Positions 8,393 to 16,534 of a stretch of DNA of 64,000 nt are shown here, piece by piece. The position numbers were made by a program, and so were the translations under genes. Every line of letters begins with the position of its first letter. The stretch's first letter is position 1. Source of the stretch: an uncultured Clostridium sp. (GTDB taxonomy: Bacteria > Bacillota > Clostridia > Lachnospirales > Lachnospiraceae); assembly GCA_937885015.1 (NCBI GenBank), contig CALAAS010000026.1, positions 124,001 through 188,000 of the forward strand, read 5' to 3'. The notes beneath the pieces were generated by a model, which saw nothing but the letters and a program-made list of their open reading frames with translations, was not told the DNA's origin and ran no database searches.

Positions 8393-9138
8393 AACTCAAA
8401 CTCCTCTCCTTCTTTTTGAATGTTCACAATCCGTTCTCTCCATCCGGCGCTGGCGGGATGGGCGCTGAGCCTCCCGGCCGCTCCAAAATCCCCCCAGAAG
8501 TGCATCGGAAACAGATGAGCGGCATCCGCCTGTTCCATAAACCCCGCCGCTCCCAAATAGAAGGCATCGCCTAAACGCGGGTCCACGGGGATAAATGCCG
8601 CATCTGCCTTTCTGCCAGCCAGTTTTTTCATTTCTCTCCCATAAACCGCCGCCATATTATGGTTCCAGGCCTTGTCTTCGCCCTCCCACCACCAGTTGTT
8701 CAAATCGCCAGCATGGTAAAGCTCCGTTCCACCGCAGGAAATCCAAAAGGCACAACCCTCATCCGTGGAATGCAGGGTCTCTGCCTGCAAAAGGCAGCTC
8801 TCCCCTGCGCTTTTTTCCACCATGGCAGCATCCCGTACCTCCAGATTCTCTGTCACTGTAATGATTCGGCCCGGCTTCACAAAGAAAACCCGGTCTACCC
8901 ATTCCCTCGGTACTTTTTTCCGGATATCTTCTGAAAGAATGCAGCACACTCGTTCCCGTCTCCCTGCCAAATCAAAAATCAGCGGCCCATAATGATCTGC
9001 ATGAAAATGACTGGCAAATATAATCAACGGCTTGTCCTCCGGAAACTCTGGAAGCATCCCCTCAAAATAATCAAACAGCAGCACTGCCTGATCCAGTTCC
9101 ACTGCAAATGAACTGTGATGAATGTACGTAACCTTCAT
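8389..9138 (-). CDS. MBL-fold metallo-hydrolase
   Basis: A 249-residue metallo-beta-lactamase-fold protein. ASHFHADHYG gives the HxHxDH zinc motif, LYHAGDLNNWW the bridging Asp, and LFPMHFWG a late His. It resembles the L-ascorbate-6-phosphate-lactonase-like/UlaG group but its substrate is unknown. The ATG at 9138 (MKVTYIHHSS) is chosen because AAAGGA lies 5 nt upstream; ATG 9144 abuts that site and longer frames lack one. It overlaps the glyoxalase gene by 4 bp. Confidence 0.85.
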   Translation of the reverse strand: MKVTYIHHSSFAVELDQAVLLFDYFEGMLPEFPEDKPLIIFASHFHADHYGPLIFDLAGRRERVCCILSEDIRKKVPREWVDRVFFVKPGRIITVTENLEVRDAAMVEKSAGESCLLQAETLHSTDEGCAFWISCGGTELYHAGDLNNWWWEGEDKAWNHNMAAVYGREMKKLAGRKADAAFIPVDPRLGDAFYLGAAGFMEQADAAHLFPMHFWGDFGAAGRLSAHPASAGWRERIVNIQKEGEEFEL

Positions 9139-9282
9139 ATCCATCCTTTCTCTGACTTTCGTTTCGCCTTCGATTCTTCGGTTTTCTGTAACAGAAAAGG
9201 AGACAGGCTGCAATTACCGTCCCCGCCGCCGTCTCCTATCTTTCCTGCCGCCCCTCCTGTCGATTTTCCACAGCGCGAAAGC

Positions 9283-9675
9283 TTATACCTCGTCTTTTTT
9301 CGCCTGTGCTTTTGCCAAAAATTTATCATTTTTGATGATAAAACGCTCATGGGTGCCTCCGCCAATGGAACCCTTTTGATCAAAGGCCTCCACCTTAAAT
9401 ACCAGGCGGCGGCCATCCACCTCAATCAGCTCACTCTCACACCATACCTTCATTCCCACCGGTGTTGCTGCCGTATGAGCCAGATCCAGCTTCGTTCCCA
9501 CCGTCCCCTCGCCTTCCGCCAGGTGCGGCGCCACGCTCATCCAGGCCGTCTTTTCCATCAAAGCCACCATGGCCGGTGTGGCAAATACCGCCAAAAGGCC
9601 GCTGCCTACAGCACTGGCTGAATTTTCATCCGTTACCATCAGTTCCTGTCTTCCTTTCATTCCTGCCTCTAACAT
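9283..9675 (-). CDS. Hot-dog-fold thioesterase, FlK-like
   Basis: A 130-residue protein similar to the fluoroacetyl-CoA-specific thioesterase family. MVALMEKTAW supplies a candidate catalytic Glu/Thr pair and GGGTHERFII the His. It probably hydrolyses short acyl-CoA; members of this family outside Streptomyces rarely act on fluoroacetyl-CoA, so a housekeeping acyl-CoA role is more likely. Start at 9675 has AAGGA close by. It ends with a Lys/Ala-rich tail. Confidence 0.85.
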   Translation of the reverse strand: MLEAGMKGRQELMVTDENSASAVGSGLLAVFATPAMVALMEKTAWMSVAPHLAEGEGTVGTKLDLAHTAATPVGMKVWCESELIEVDGRRLVFKVEAFDQKGSIGGGTHERFIIKNDKFLAKAQAKKDEV

Positions 9676-9706
9676 TTTCCTTCATCCTCTCTTAACGTCT
9701 TTTTCT

Positions 9707-10192
9707 TTATTGTCTTTCTCCTATTTCCATATCCAGAGGTGTTCCGCACCTGGGACAATAGGCATAATCCTCCTGTGTCTCAAACCCACAGGAACCGCAC
9801 TTCTTTACCGGCCCATCCTGGCCCGTTCCGGCCGCTGTTCTCTCTGTTACCATACCGGCCCGGCGGCGCAGTGCATTTCTTTCCGATTCCTCCGCCCAGG
9901 GATTTCCTCCCCCATCCTGCACCAGAGTTAAATCCGCCTCCCGGATCTCCAGGTTCTCGCCGCGCAGAAGCCGCCTTCCCACCTCCGGATCCAGCTCGTA
10001 CACTGCACCGCAGCAGGACATTTTCACATAAAAACGGCGATTCCATTTGAATAATGGAATAAAAAAGAAGCTGAAATACATGTAGGTCATATAAACCTGA
10101 TACCGCCCGTAAGCTCCGCACCTCCCACAGATTACTGTTTTCAAATATTCAATGGGTTTCATGCCGGAGCTGATTCCACCGATAAAAATCAT
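9707..10192 (-). CDS. Zinc-ribbon protein of unknown function
   Basis: A 161-residue protein with two zinc-finger-like pairs: CGRCGAYGRY near residue 22 and a C-terminal CGSCGF...CPRCGTPLD ribbon. Between them are an aromatic stretch (YMYFSFFFIPLFKW), a third cysteine pair MSCCG, and a charged linker. The layout fits the zinc-ribbon_15 group found in Firmicutes, whose function is not known. The ATG at 10192 has GGAAGGAAG 7 nt upstream. It precedes the thioesterase gene by 31 bp. Confidence 0.75.
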   Translation of the reverse strand: MIFIGGISSGMKPIEYLKTVICGRCGAYGRYQVYMTYMYFSFFFIPLFKWNRRFYVKMSCCGAVYELDPEVGRRLLRGENLEIREADLTLVQDGGGNPWAEESERNALRRRAGMVTERTAAGTGQDGPVKKCGSCGFETQEDYAYCPRCGTPLDMEIGERQ

Positions 10193-10253
10193 ACGATTTC
10201 TTCCTTCCAAAGTATACTAAAACTGCCGTCATGGCGCAAGTAATTTTACCCTG

Positions 10254-11093
10254 TCACAGGTTCAGAAGCGCCAATGCCGCCAAAATCATGCCACAGCCTG
10301 CTGCCTGACGCCGGGTCATAGGATCCTGCAGGATCACCACACTAACCAGGCTGACAACCAGAATCGTTCCCACGCTGAAACTGGGGTACACAACGTAAGC
10401 CGGAAGGCGCGTTACTGCTGCCAGCAATAGAGACGTTGAAAAATAATTGGGAATTCCCAACAGAATTCCGCTTATTACCTCCACTTTTCCCATCCGGCTC
10501 CGACGATTTTCACGAAGCGCCAACACCAGCGTCAGAAGCAGTGCCACCAGAAAGGTGTAAAACAAAAACAAACCGTCATATCGCCGTTCCCCGATCTGCT
10601 CAAACACCTTGGACATTCCATCTGCCATTCCTCCACTTAACAGAAGCGCCAGGAGCAGACCGCCTGAAACTCTTCCTCTTCTGCGTTTATCGCCGCTGTT
10701 CAAAACCCATATGGCTGCCACCACAAGAATCAGTCCAAGCGCCTGCAGGAGCGACGGGAGTTCCCGAAAAAAAAGCATGCTGGCCGTAACCGGAAGCACC
10801 AGTCCAAGCCTGGCAAAGGCAGCCGTCAGTGCCGCCCCGTTTTCCTGAATACACCGCTGCATCAGCACCAGCGTCGTGAAATACAAAATCCCATTTACCA
10901 CACCCGCCAGAAGGGGAATTATCATCCCTGGAGGAAACAGCTGTTTCTCCGGCATAAGAAGAAAAGCCAGCACCGCGCAGGTGGCGTAATTCCCCAGTAA
11001 AATACCGTACCGGTTTTCACTGAATACCTCGCTGATACGCAGTCCCAGTGCCAGCGAAGCACTGGAAAGAATCGCCAGAATCAGATATATCAT
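10254..11093 (-). CDS. EamA/DMT-family transporter
   Basis: A 279-residue membrane protein with about ten hydrophobic helices arranged as two five-helix halves, as in drug/metabolite transporters. The first half ends with FFRELPSLLQALGLILVVAA and the second with LQDPMTRRQAAGCGMILAA, the matching halves of the internal repeat. The substrate is unknown. It starts only 1 bp after the radical SAM stop, so they form one transcription unit with translational coupling; GGGGGA upstream lies within the preceding gene. Confidence 0.85.
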   Translation of the reverse strand: MIYLILAILSSASLALGLRISEVFSENRYGILLGNYATCAVLAFLLMPEKQLFPPGMIIPLLAGVVNGILYFTTLVLMQRCIQENGAALTAAFARLGLVLPVTASMLFFRELPSLLQALGLILVVAAIWVLNSGDKRRRGRVSGGLLLALLLSGGMADGMSKVFEQIGERRYDGLFLFYTFLVALLLTLVLALRENRRSRMGKVEVISGILLGIPNYFSTSLLLAAVTRLPAYVVYPSFSVGTILVVSLVSVVILQDPMTRRQAAGCGMILAALALLNL

Positions 11094-11094
11094 A

Positions 11095-11973
11095 CTATAG
11101 CAGATCCCCCGTTTCTCGGAATTTTCTATAATGGTGTGTTCGCTTTGCCTCCTCCAGTGTTGCCATCATTTCCGGAATATCATCATTCAGGTTTCCCGCC
11201 AGAACTACATAGTTGGATGCATGATTGGTACGGAACACCGTTCCTGGAGAATCCACATGCTTTAAAAAAATCTCCATTTCATCCATGATTTCATCCGGCG
11301 TAATACGGGCAAACCGCCCCTCCACCACATCCGCATACATGGGAGTTCCCTCATAGAGGCGCAGTGTCAGAAACGACGCATACTCCGGATTCATCTCCGT
11401 CACCAGGCGGGCGCAGGAAAGCGCATGCTGCCGGACACGTCCCCGGCCACCCAAACCGGAGATCAGTGTCACGGAAGTCTGGATCCCGCATCGCTTCAGC
11501 TTTTGTCCCGCTGCAATAACCTCCTCTGCTGTCACGCCTTTGTGGATGTACTCCAGAATCTCGTTATCTCCGCTCTCGGCTCCCACATAGACAATCCCAA
11601 GGCCGGCTTCCCGCAGCTTCCGAAGGTCTTCTTCTGTTTTTCGAAGAATATCCTGGGCCGTCCCGTAAGATGCCACCCGTTTTACTCCCGGGAACAATCG
11701 GCGCACTTCTTCCAGTATCGTCAAAAGATCTTCTGTTTTTATGACCAGCGCATCGCCGTCTGCCAGAAATACCCGCTCAATATAAGGGGCATACCGGTTG
11801 TGGGATACCTCTTCCAGGTCTGCCAAAATCTCATCCATCCTGCGGATGCGGAATGTTTTCTCTTTATACATGTTACAGAATGTGCAGGTATTGTGAGCAC
11901 ATCCAATGGTTACCTGAATAATCAAACTGCGCGCCTCGCTGGGCGGCCTATATACAATTCCCTCATATTCCAT
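11095..11973 (-). CDS. Radical SAM protein with a CX4CX2C cluster motif
   Basis: A 292-residue radical SAM enzyme of the HemN/Elp3-like class. The cluster motif is CAHNTCTFC: four residues, not three, separate the first two cysteines. FLADGDALV and GAESGDNEIL are the SAM-binding glycine-rich regions, and ISGLGGRGR follows. No second Fe-S cluster domain or B12 domain is visible. The reaction is unknown. GGAGGAG lies 11 nt before the ATG. Its 5' end overlaps the metallophosphoesterase gene by 11 bp, and it is followed at once by the DMT transporter. Confidence 0.85.
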   Translation of the reverse strand: MEYEGIVYRPPSEARSLIIQVTIGCAHNTCTFCNMYKEKTFRIRRMDEILADLEEVSHNRYAPYIERVFLADGDALVIKTEDLLTILEEVRRLFPGVKRVASYGTAQDILRKTEEDLRKLREAGLGIVYVGAESGDNEILEYIHKGVTAEEVIAAGQKLKRCGIQTSVTLISGLGGRGRVRQHALSCARLVTEMNPEYASFLTLRLYEGTPMYADVVEGRFARITPDEIMDEMEIFLKHVDSPGTVFRTNHASNYVVLAGNLNDDIPEMMATLEEAKRTHHYRKFRETGDLL

Positions 11974-13570
11974 CCTGTATCATCTCCTCCTGATTTCTAT
12001 CCTTAAACTCTTCTGCCGGAATCGTCAGTTCTGTATGACTGCGCCCTGCATCCTGAAGAATACAATTCAGCCGGGCCGCCCACAGACTGGATTTCTGATA
12101 CCGTTTCCAATGCAGATACGGTTCACTTCTTTTGACTGCCCGAACATCTATATACGTCCCGGAACAGTAATCCCGGTTCAGGCGTCCGTACAGCTCTGCC
12201 ATCTCCCATTTTTTCTCCTCGCGGATGTCATCCATCCCCAGAAAAACCTGGTCTGCCACTGTTTTTACCAAAAATTCATCTGCATACTCCGTAAAATGAA
12301 GAAGATTTTCATCCTCTTCCCCATACCGACGGGCCCAGCCTTCCATATCCAGTTTCTGCGCATGGTAAGAAAGGCTTCCGTCCTCCTGCCACTCCAGCAC
12401 ACTGTACTGGCAGGGTGACATGGTAAGAGGTGAGGTGACAATCTCATAAATTCCGTACTCCCCTTCCGACATGGGGCCTGCCGTATGCTTTTTGATCCTC
12501 TGCAGGTGCAGGTGACCGCTCAAAAACACCGGTACCCGGTACCGCTCCAAAAGTTCCGTTACCTGCGCTCCATTTTCCAGCGTGCAGTCTTCCGGATAAA
12601 GTTTGCTTTCCCCCAGAAGGTTATGGTGTGCCACCGGAATTACCGTTGCCCCTGCAGCTTTCGCCGCTTCCAGCTGCTCTTCCATCCACTGGAGCGTCTC
12701 TGGCCGGATCCGTCCGCCAGTCTTATGAACCGGCTCATAAATACAGGAATCCAGCATCATAATCCTGTACCGGTCATCCAACTGATACACGTAACTCAGA
12801 GAGGCCCCGTCCCGGGAAATAGCCTGATCATAGCCGAAATCCCGGTAAATCTCATAAAATTCCTGGGCGTTTACCCCCGGAACCCGTTCTGTCCTGTCAT
12901 TATAATAAGACGCTGACCATGGATGGTTGATATCATGATTTCCAGGCAGAACCAATACCGGAATCCCCGCTTCCTTTACCCGGGAAAGTCTCAGAGCCAG
13001 CTCTTCATGGTTTTTCCGCTCACCATTCTGGGAGATGTCCCCACTGAGAATCAGGGCAGAGGGCCGCGCTGCTGTGACCTCTTCCAGAAAGGCATCGGTA
13101 ATTGCCTCCAGATACGGAACAATATTCCCGTCATTTCCCTTTGTATACGCATCCAGGGCAGTGCCAAAATCCGTCATTTCAGGAGCCTGATAATGGAGGT
13201 CTGTGGCAAGAAACAGGGCCGGCGGCTTTTCACTCTGTGGCTTCTCAGTCTCCCGATCCGGCTGTTTCCCCGCTGTAACATCTGCCTTCTCGCGTTCCGG
13301 ATTTTCCTCCCGCCCCGGATCGGTTTCCCGCTCCATCTGCATACTGCCGTCGGGTTCCGACTCTCCCGTCTCACTGTCCGGTTGTCCTTTCCCGCTCTCT
13401 TTCTCCGGCAGCTCTGCGACAGTGGATTCTGTCTCAGATTCATACCGCACCGGACCTGTAGGCGAATCCGGCGAAACAAACAGGCCGACCAGCAGGAAAA
13501 TCAGGGCCGCCAGCGCCAACACGCCGACCGCCCAGACAAAACGCATCATCCACTTCTCATATTTCATCAT
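11963..13570 (-). CDS. Membrane-anchored metallophosphoesterase
   Basis: A 535-residue calcineurin-like phosphoesterase tethered by an N-terminal helix (about residues 10-32) and a 75-residue Glu/Pro/Ser/Lys linker, so the catalytic domain is outside the membrane. Motifs in order: ATDLHYQ, LSGDISQNG, LPGNHDINHP, VAHHNLLG, LSGHLHLQ, covering the two-metal site. A C-terminal helical region of about 120 residues follows. The substrate is unknown; phosphodiesters outside the cell are plausible. A paralog with a lipoprotein signal lies at 16535-18076. Its ATG overlaps the previous stop by 4 bp. Confidence 0.88.
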   Translation of the reverse strand: MMKYEKWMMRFVWAVGVLALAALIFLLVGLFVSPDSPTGPVRYESETESTVAELPEKESGKGQPDSETGESEPDGSMQMERETDPGREENPEREKADVTAGKQPDRETEKPQSEKPPALFLATDLHYQAPEMTDFGTALDAYTKGNDGNIVPYLEAITDAFLEEVTAARPSALILSGDISQNGERKNHEELALRLSRVKEAGIPVLVLPGNHDINHPWSASYYNDRTERVPGVNAQEFYEIYRDFGYDQAISRDGASLSYVYQLDDRYRIMMLDSCIYEPVHKTGGRIRPETLQWMEEQLEAAKAAGATVIPVAHHNLLGESKLYPEDCTLENGAQVTELLERYRVPVFLSGHLHLQRIKKHTAGPMSEGEYGIYEIVTSPLTMSPCQYSVLEWQEDGSLSYHAQKLDMEGWARRYGEEDENLLHFTEYADEFLVKTVADQVFLGMDDIREEKKWEMAELYGRLNRDYCSGTYIDVRAVKRSEPYLHWKRYQKSSLWAARLNCILQDAGRSHTELTIPAEEFKDRNQEEMIQDGI

Positions 13571-14055
13571 TTCAGCACTTCCGGATCATTACTCTTTCCC
13601 GTCATGGCCTCTACTGTCAGGCAGAGCAGCTGAGTACTGGCCACCATGGCCTCCTCAAAATGGAAGCTCTCATGCTCCGGATCGTACTGGTGCATGATAC
13701 TGGTCAGACCTCTTTTTATCTCCTCCGGCTCTGTTACCCGGCCAAGATGTCCTCTGCCGCAGATGCTGGCATAACGCATCGTACTTTTGCAGGCCGGCTC
13801 CTTCAACAAAACTTCCCGCTCCACTGCCATGGAAAAGGCCACCCGACTGTCTGCGTCCATCCTCCGTATCTTCGTCCCATCTCCAGCGCCGTGAAAATAA
13901 AGGCGAACCGAATCTCCCTCCCAGACGGCTCCAAAATTCATCGGGATCACGTAAGGGTATTCCGCCCCCTGAAAAGCCAGGCTACAAATCCGGCAGGTCT
14001 TCATAATCGCCTGGAGAGTTTCCCGCTCTTCAATCTGTCTGTCTTTTCTTCGCAT
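13567..14055 (-). CDS. Pyridoxamine 5'-phosphate oxidase-fold protein (NimA-like)
   Basis: A 162-residue split-barrel flavin-binding-fold protein. YPYVIPMNFG and LYFHGAGDGTKIRRM are typical of the NimA/5-nitroimidazole-reductase group within this family, and MRYASICGRGHLGRV closes the barrel. Members bind FMN or heme and may reduce nitro compounds; the native role is unknown, and resistance should not be assumed. The ATG at 14055 is set by AGGAGAG 6 nt upstream. It follows the LysR gene by 19 bp and is likely regulated by it or with it. Confidence 0.85.
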   Translation of the reverse strand: MRRKDRQIEERETLQAIMKTCRICSLAFQGAEYPYVIPMNFGAVWEGDSVRLYFHGAGDGTKIRRMDADSRVAFSMAVEREVLLKEPACKSTMRYASICGRGHLGRVTEPEEIKRGLTSIMHQYDPEHESFHFEEAMVASTQLLCLTVEAMTGKSNDPEVLK

Positions 14056-14074
14056 TCCATTCTCTCCTTTCTGG

Positions 14075-15073
14075 TCAGCTGCGGTGTTTCTCCTGATTCT
14101 CCCGCTCCCGCTGTTCCCGCACTCTCCGAAAAGCCTCGTCGCCCACTGCAACGCGTATAAACTCTTCCATGGCTTTTGTCAGGTATTTATTGCGCTTTTT
14201 ATAAAAATAGACGTGACGAACCGCCAATTCCTCATCCATTTTATAATAGCACAGAGGCATTTCATAGGGAAGACTGGCCACCAGTCCATCCGGAATAAAA
14301 GTAGCCCCCACGCCTTTCCCCGCCATATTAAACGCAGAAATCACCTGATCCGGCTTTAAAATAATATTGGGCGTATAATTCTCGCGGCTGCACATCTTCA
14401 CACCACGCTTATAAATACTGTTTTCCTCTTTCACAAAAATGAACGGCGTATGACGCAAAAGCGCCAGAGGCAGCTGCGGAAAATCCTCCAGACTGTGGCG
14501 CCTGGCTGCCACATCGGCGGCAGACAGCTGATATTTTTTCAGTTCGTCATTGATAGGAAAACTCTTTGGCACCGCCAGAATGATTCGCTCTGTGCTGTAA
14601 TAGTACTTCTCATAGTTTTTATCGTCCAGTTCTGAGTTATCAATCAAAAGATCCAGTTCCTCAGATACCAGCCGCTCTGTCAGCTGCGTCGTCGTCCCCT
14701 CTGACAGTTCGATCTTAATCTGTGGATATTTTCTGGAAAATTTTCCCAAAAGTCCCGGTAGAATAAAGGAGGTAAAAAAGATGGTTCCTCCCACTGACAG
14801 CCGTCCCGTCAAAAGGCCGTTTAAATTATTCAATTGATTCAGCGTATTCTGCTCCAGAGCAAACAGTTTTTCAATCGCATCAATATACACTTCTCCGCCC
14901 GGCGTCAGGCCAATGGGCGAGGTGCTCCTGTCAAAAATAGGAGTTCCTATCTTTTTTTCTACTTTTTTTATGGCTGTACTCAGCGCCGGCTGCGTGATGT
15001 ACAGTTTCTGAGCGGCTTTAGAAAAGCTTTTTTCCTCGTAAACCGCATACACATATTCTTTCCCGTCGAACAT
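14075..15073 (-). CDS. LysR-family transcriptional regulator
   Basis: A 332-residue LysR regulator. Residues 1-60 form the winged HTH (SKAAQKLYITQPALSTAIKK), followed by the effector-binding fold typical of the family (residues 90-300). The effector is unknown. The ATG at 15073 has AGGAGG 7 nt away. It is the first gene of the unit with the NimA-like gene 19 bp downstream. The promoter at 15149-15177 overlaps a 28-bp dyad and a divergent promoter. Confidence 0.9.
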   Translation of the reverse strand: MFDGKEYVYAVYEEKSFSKAAQKLYITQPALSTAIKKVEKKIGTPIFDRSTSPIGLTPGGEVYIDAIEKLFALEQNTLNQLNNLNGLLTGRLSVGGTIFFTSFILPGLLGKFSRKYPQIKIELSEGTTTQLTERLVSEELDLLIDNSELDDKNYEKYYYSTERIILAVPKSFPINDELKKYQLSAADVAARRHSLEDFPQLPLALLRHTPFIFVKEENSIYKRGVKMCSRENYTPNIILKPDQVISAFNMAGKGVGATFIPDGLVASLPYEMPLCYYKMDEELAVRHVYFYKKRNKYLTKAMEEFIRVAVGDEAFRRVREQRERENQEKHRS

Positions 15074-15144
15074 CGTTCCTCCTGTATTTTATCTGTGGAT
15101 TTTCTTATATCAAAAAATTTATAATAATTATCTTTATAATTAAA

Positions 15145-15177
15145 TTGGATTATATACGATGGATGGTATATAATCAA
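15145..15177. promoter_or_regulatory. Overlapping divergent promoters inside a 28-bp dyad
   Basis: GATTATATAC (15148-15157) and GTATATAATC (15166-15175) are perfect inverted repeats around an 8-bp centre. Toward lysR: TTGATT at 15172-15177 and TATAAT at 15149-15154, 17 bp apart. On the plus strand: TTGGAT at 15145-15150 and TATAAT at 15169-15174, 18 bp apart. The two promoters overlap completely, so bound regulator or polymerase on one should affect the other. Confidence 0.65.
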
Positions 15178-15180
15178 GTT

Positions 15181-15307
15181 AAAGATATGGATTTGACAAC
15201 CAAGCCGATTTACCTCGAATCGGTTTCTATAGATTGAATATTCCTCATGAGCACGCACTGCAGAACCCTCGTTCCCCAACCAACCCGCAGCTGCGTGCTC
15301 TCTTTTT
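15181..15307 (+). ncRNA. Candidate small RNA divergent from lysR
   Basis: Transcription from the plus-strand promoter at 15145-15174 would start near 15181 and end at a strong intrinsic terminator (15249-15307), giving about 125 nt. It contains a small hairpin CCGATT/AATCGG and then a 13-bp terminator stem with a 25-nt loop that is rich in C and contains CGTTCCCCAACC. No gene lies on this strand downstream, and the only reading frame is 16 codons with no ribosome site. The C-rich loop resembles those of Gram-positive sRNAs that pair with ribosome sites; this is inference. Confidence 0.45.
15249..15307 (+). terminator. Intrinsic terminator of the candidate small RNA
   Basis: GAGCACGCA-CTGC pairs with GCAG-C-TGCGTGCTC (one bulge), then TCTTTTT. 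It also faces the end of the DUF554 gene, but the T-run is on the plus strand. Confidence 0.65.
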
Positions 15308-15308
15308 G

Positions 15309-15980
15309 TCATGAAACAAACAAAAACCACATAATTGGCACCAGAAGGGACGGCAGCATATTCATCGTCCGGCAGTCCCTAATTTTCAAAATAGAAAGTC
15401 CCGAGGCTGCAATCAGCACACCGCCCACAATAGACAATTCCGCCAGAAGCGCTTCCGACAGAAAGGCAGAAAGAGCGCTGGCTCCCAGATAGATGGAACC
15501 CTGCCAGAAAAACAGAACCACGCCAGCCAGGGCAATTCCGATTCCGTAGGTCGAAGCCAGAACCATGGAAGAAACAAAATCAAGGGTTGCATTGGTAAAA
15601 AGGTAGGTATGATCTCCATGAACTGCACTTTCAATCGGTCCGACGATGGACAATGTTCCAATGCAGAAGAGAAGAATGGCTGTGGACAGTCCTTCTCCCA
15701 GATTAGAAGAGGAAAAATGCCTCATCAGGCTCTGAAATTTCCCATCCAGATCTAATATCGTTCCCAGAAGGCTGCCGACGGCCAGGCTGGCAATAAACAG
15801 CACCGGATACTGGCTCTCCCCCATATGGCTCACTGCAGCGTTTATCCCCAGCATGACCGCTGCCAGACCCATGGCATTAAACAGCGCTCCCTGATATTCC
15901 TCCCGAATCCCCCGTTTTACCGCACCTCCAATAACACTTCCCGTTACAATGGCAGCCATGTTGGCAATTGTTCCAATCAT
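15309..15980 (-). CDS. DUF554 family membrane protein (YqgA-like)
   Basis: A 223-residue membrane protein with about seven helices and the family opening MIGTIANMAAIVTGSVIGGA. DUF554 proteins are widespread; their function is not established. Its ATG overlaps the Nudix stop by 4 bp (ATGA), so translation is probably coupled. Confidence 0.85.
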   Translation of the reverse strand: MIGTIANMAAIVTGSVIGGAVKRGIREEYQGALFNAMGLAAVMLGINAAVSHMGESQYPVLFIASLAVGSLLGTILDLDGKFQSLMRHFSSSNLGEGLSTAILLFCIGTLSIVGPIESAVHGDHTYLFTNATLDFVSSMVLASTYGIGIALAGVVLFFWQGSIYLGASALSAFLSEALLAELSIVGGVLIAASGLSILKIRDCRTMNMLPSLLVPIMWFLFVS

Positions 15981-16513
15981 CGCGTTTTCCCAACCTCCGT
16001 CTCACCCTGCTTTTCTGTTCCAGTCCCTTCCGTTTCCGCCAGATCTCTCCCATTCAATACGGCACGCTCCAGCCGGTCTCCGTCATATTCCAGTTTTAGA
16101 GAAAAGAAACCGCGCTCCTCCAACAGGAACCGCAGAAAAATACGGTCTCCCTCCCACAGGTTCAGATTCATAATCTCCCCCTTCGGAATCCAGCACAGCT
16201 CCCCTTCCTCACAATCCAGGACTTCCCCCTCCGGCGCGTCAGCTGTAAACAGGCACATATACTCCGTCGGCCATCCTTTTGCCATAAAGGTTACGATCCC
16301 CCGGAAACGCCATGTTTCCAGCCGCAGTCCCGTCTCCTCTCTTACCTCCCGAACCAGGCACTCTTCAGGACTCTCATTTTCCTCAAAATGGCCGCCCACT
16401 CCGATCCATTTTCCGGCATTCACATCCTGCTTTTTCCGCACCCGGTGCATCATCAGATAACAGCCATCCTTTTCCATATAGCAAAGCGTAGTCAGCGCCG
16501 ATCTCTTTTCCAT
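15977..16513 (-). CDS. Nudix hydrolase (8-oxo-dGTP diphosphatase-like)
   Basis: A 178-residue Nudix protein. The Nudix box is complete from GHFEENE through REVREETGL (GX5EX7REVXEETGL), giving the Mg2+-binding glutamates. The length and N-terminal VxxLCYMEKDGCYLMMHR strand fit the MutT/8-oxo-dGTP diphosphatase group; the substrate is inferred. The ATG at 16513 (MEKRSAL) is chosen since GGGAGAAGGA lies 3-4 nt upstream, unlike the frame start 15 nt earlier. It follows the lipoprotein gene by 21 bp and overlaps DUF554. Confidence 0.88.
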   Translation of the reverse strand: MEKRSALTTLCYMEKDGCYLMMHRVRKKQDVNAGKWIGVGGHFEENESPEECLVREVREETGLRLETWRFRGIVTFMAKGWPTEYMCLFTADAPEGEVLDCEEGELCWIPKGEIMNLNLWEGDRIFLRFLLEERGFFSLKLEYDGDRLERAVLNGRDLAETEGTGTEKQGETEVGKTR

Positions 16514-16534
16514 ACGTCCTTCTCCCATATCACA

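Noticed and set aside
13567..14055. Calling the oxidase-fold protein a nitroimidazole resistance gene
   Set aside because: The fold and loops fit the NimA group, but many housekeeping members share them, and nothing here such as an IS element points to resistance.
15187..15237. A 16-codon frame within the candidate small RNA
   Set aside because: It lies only about 6 nt after the expected transcript start, with no ribosome site, and its composition gives no support.
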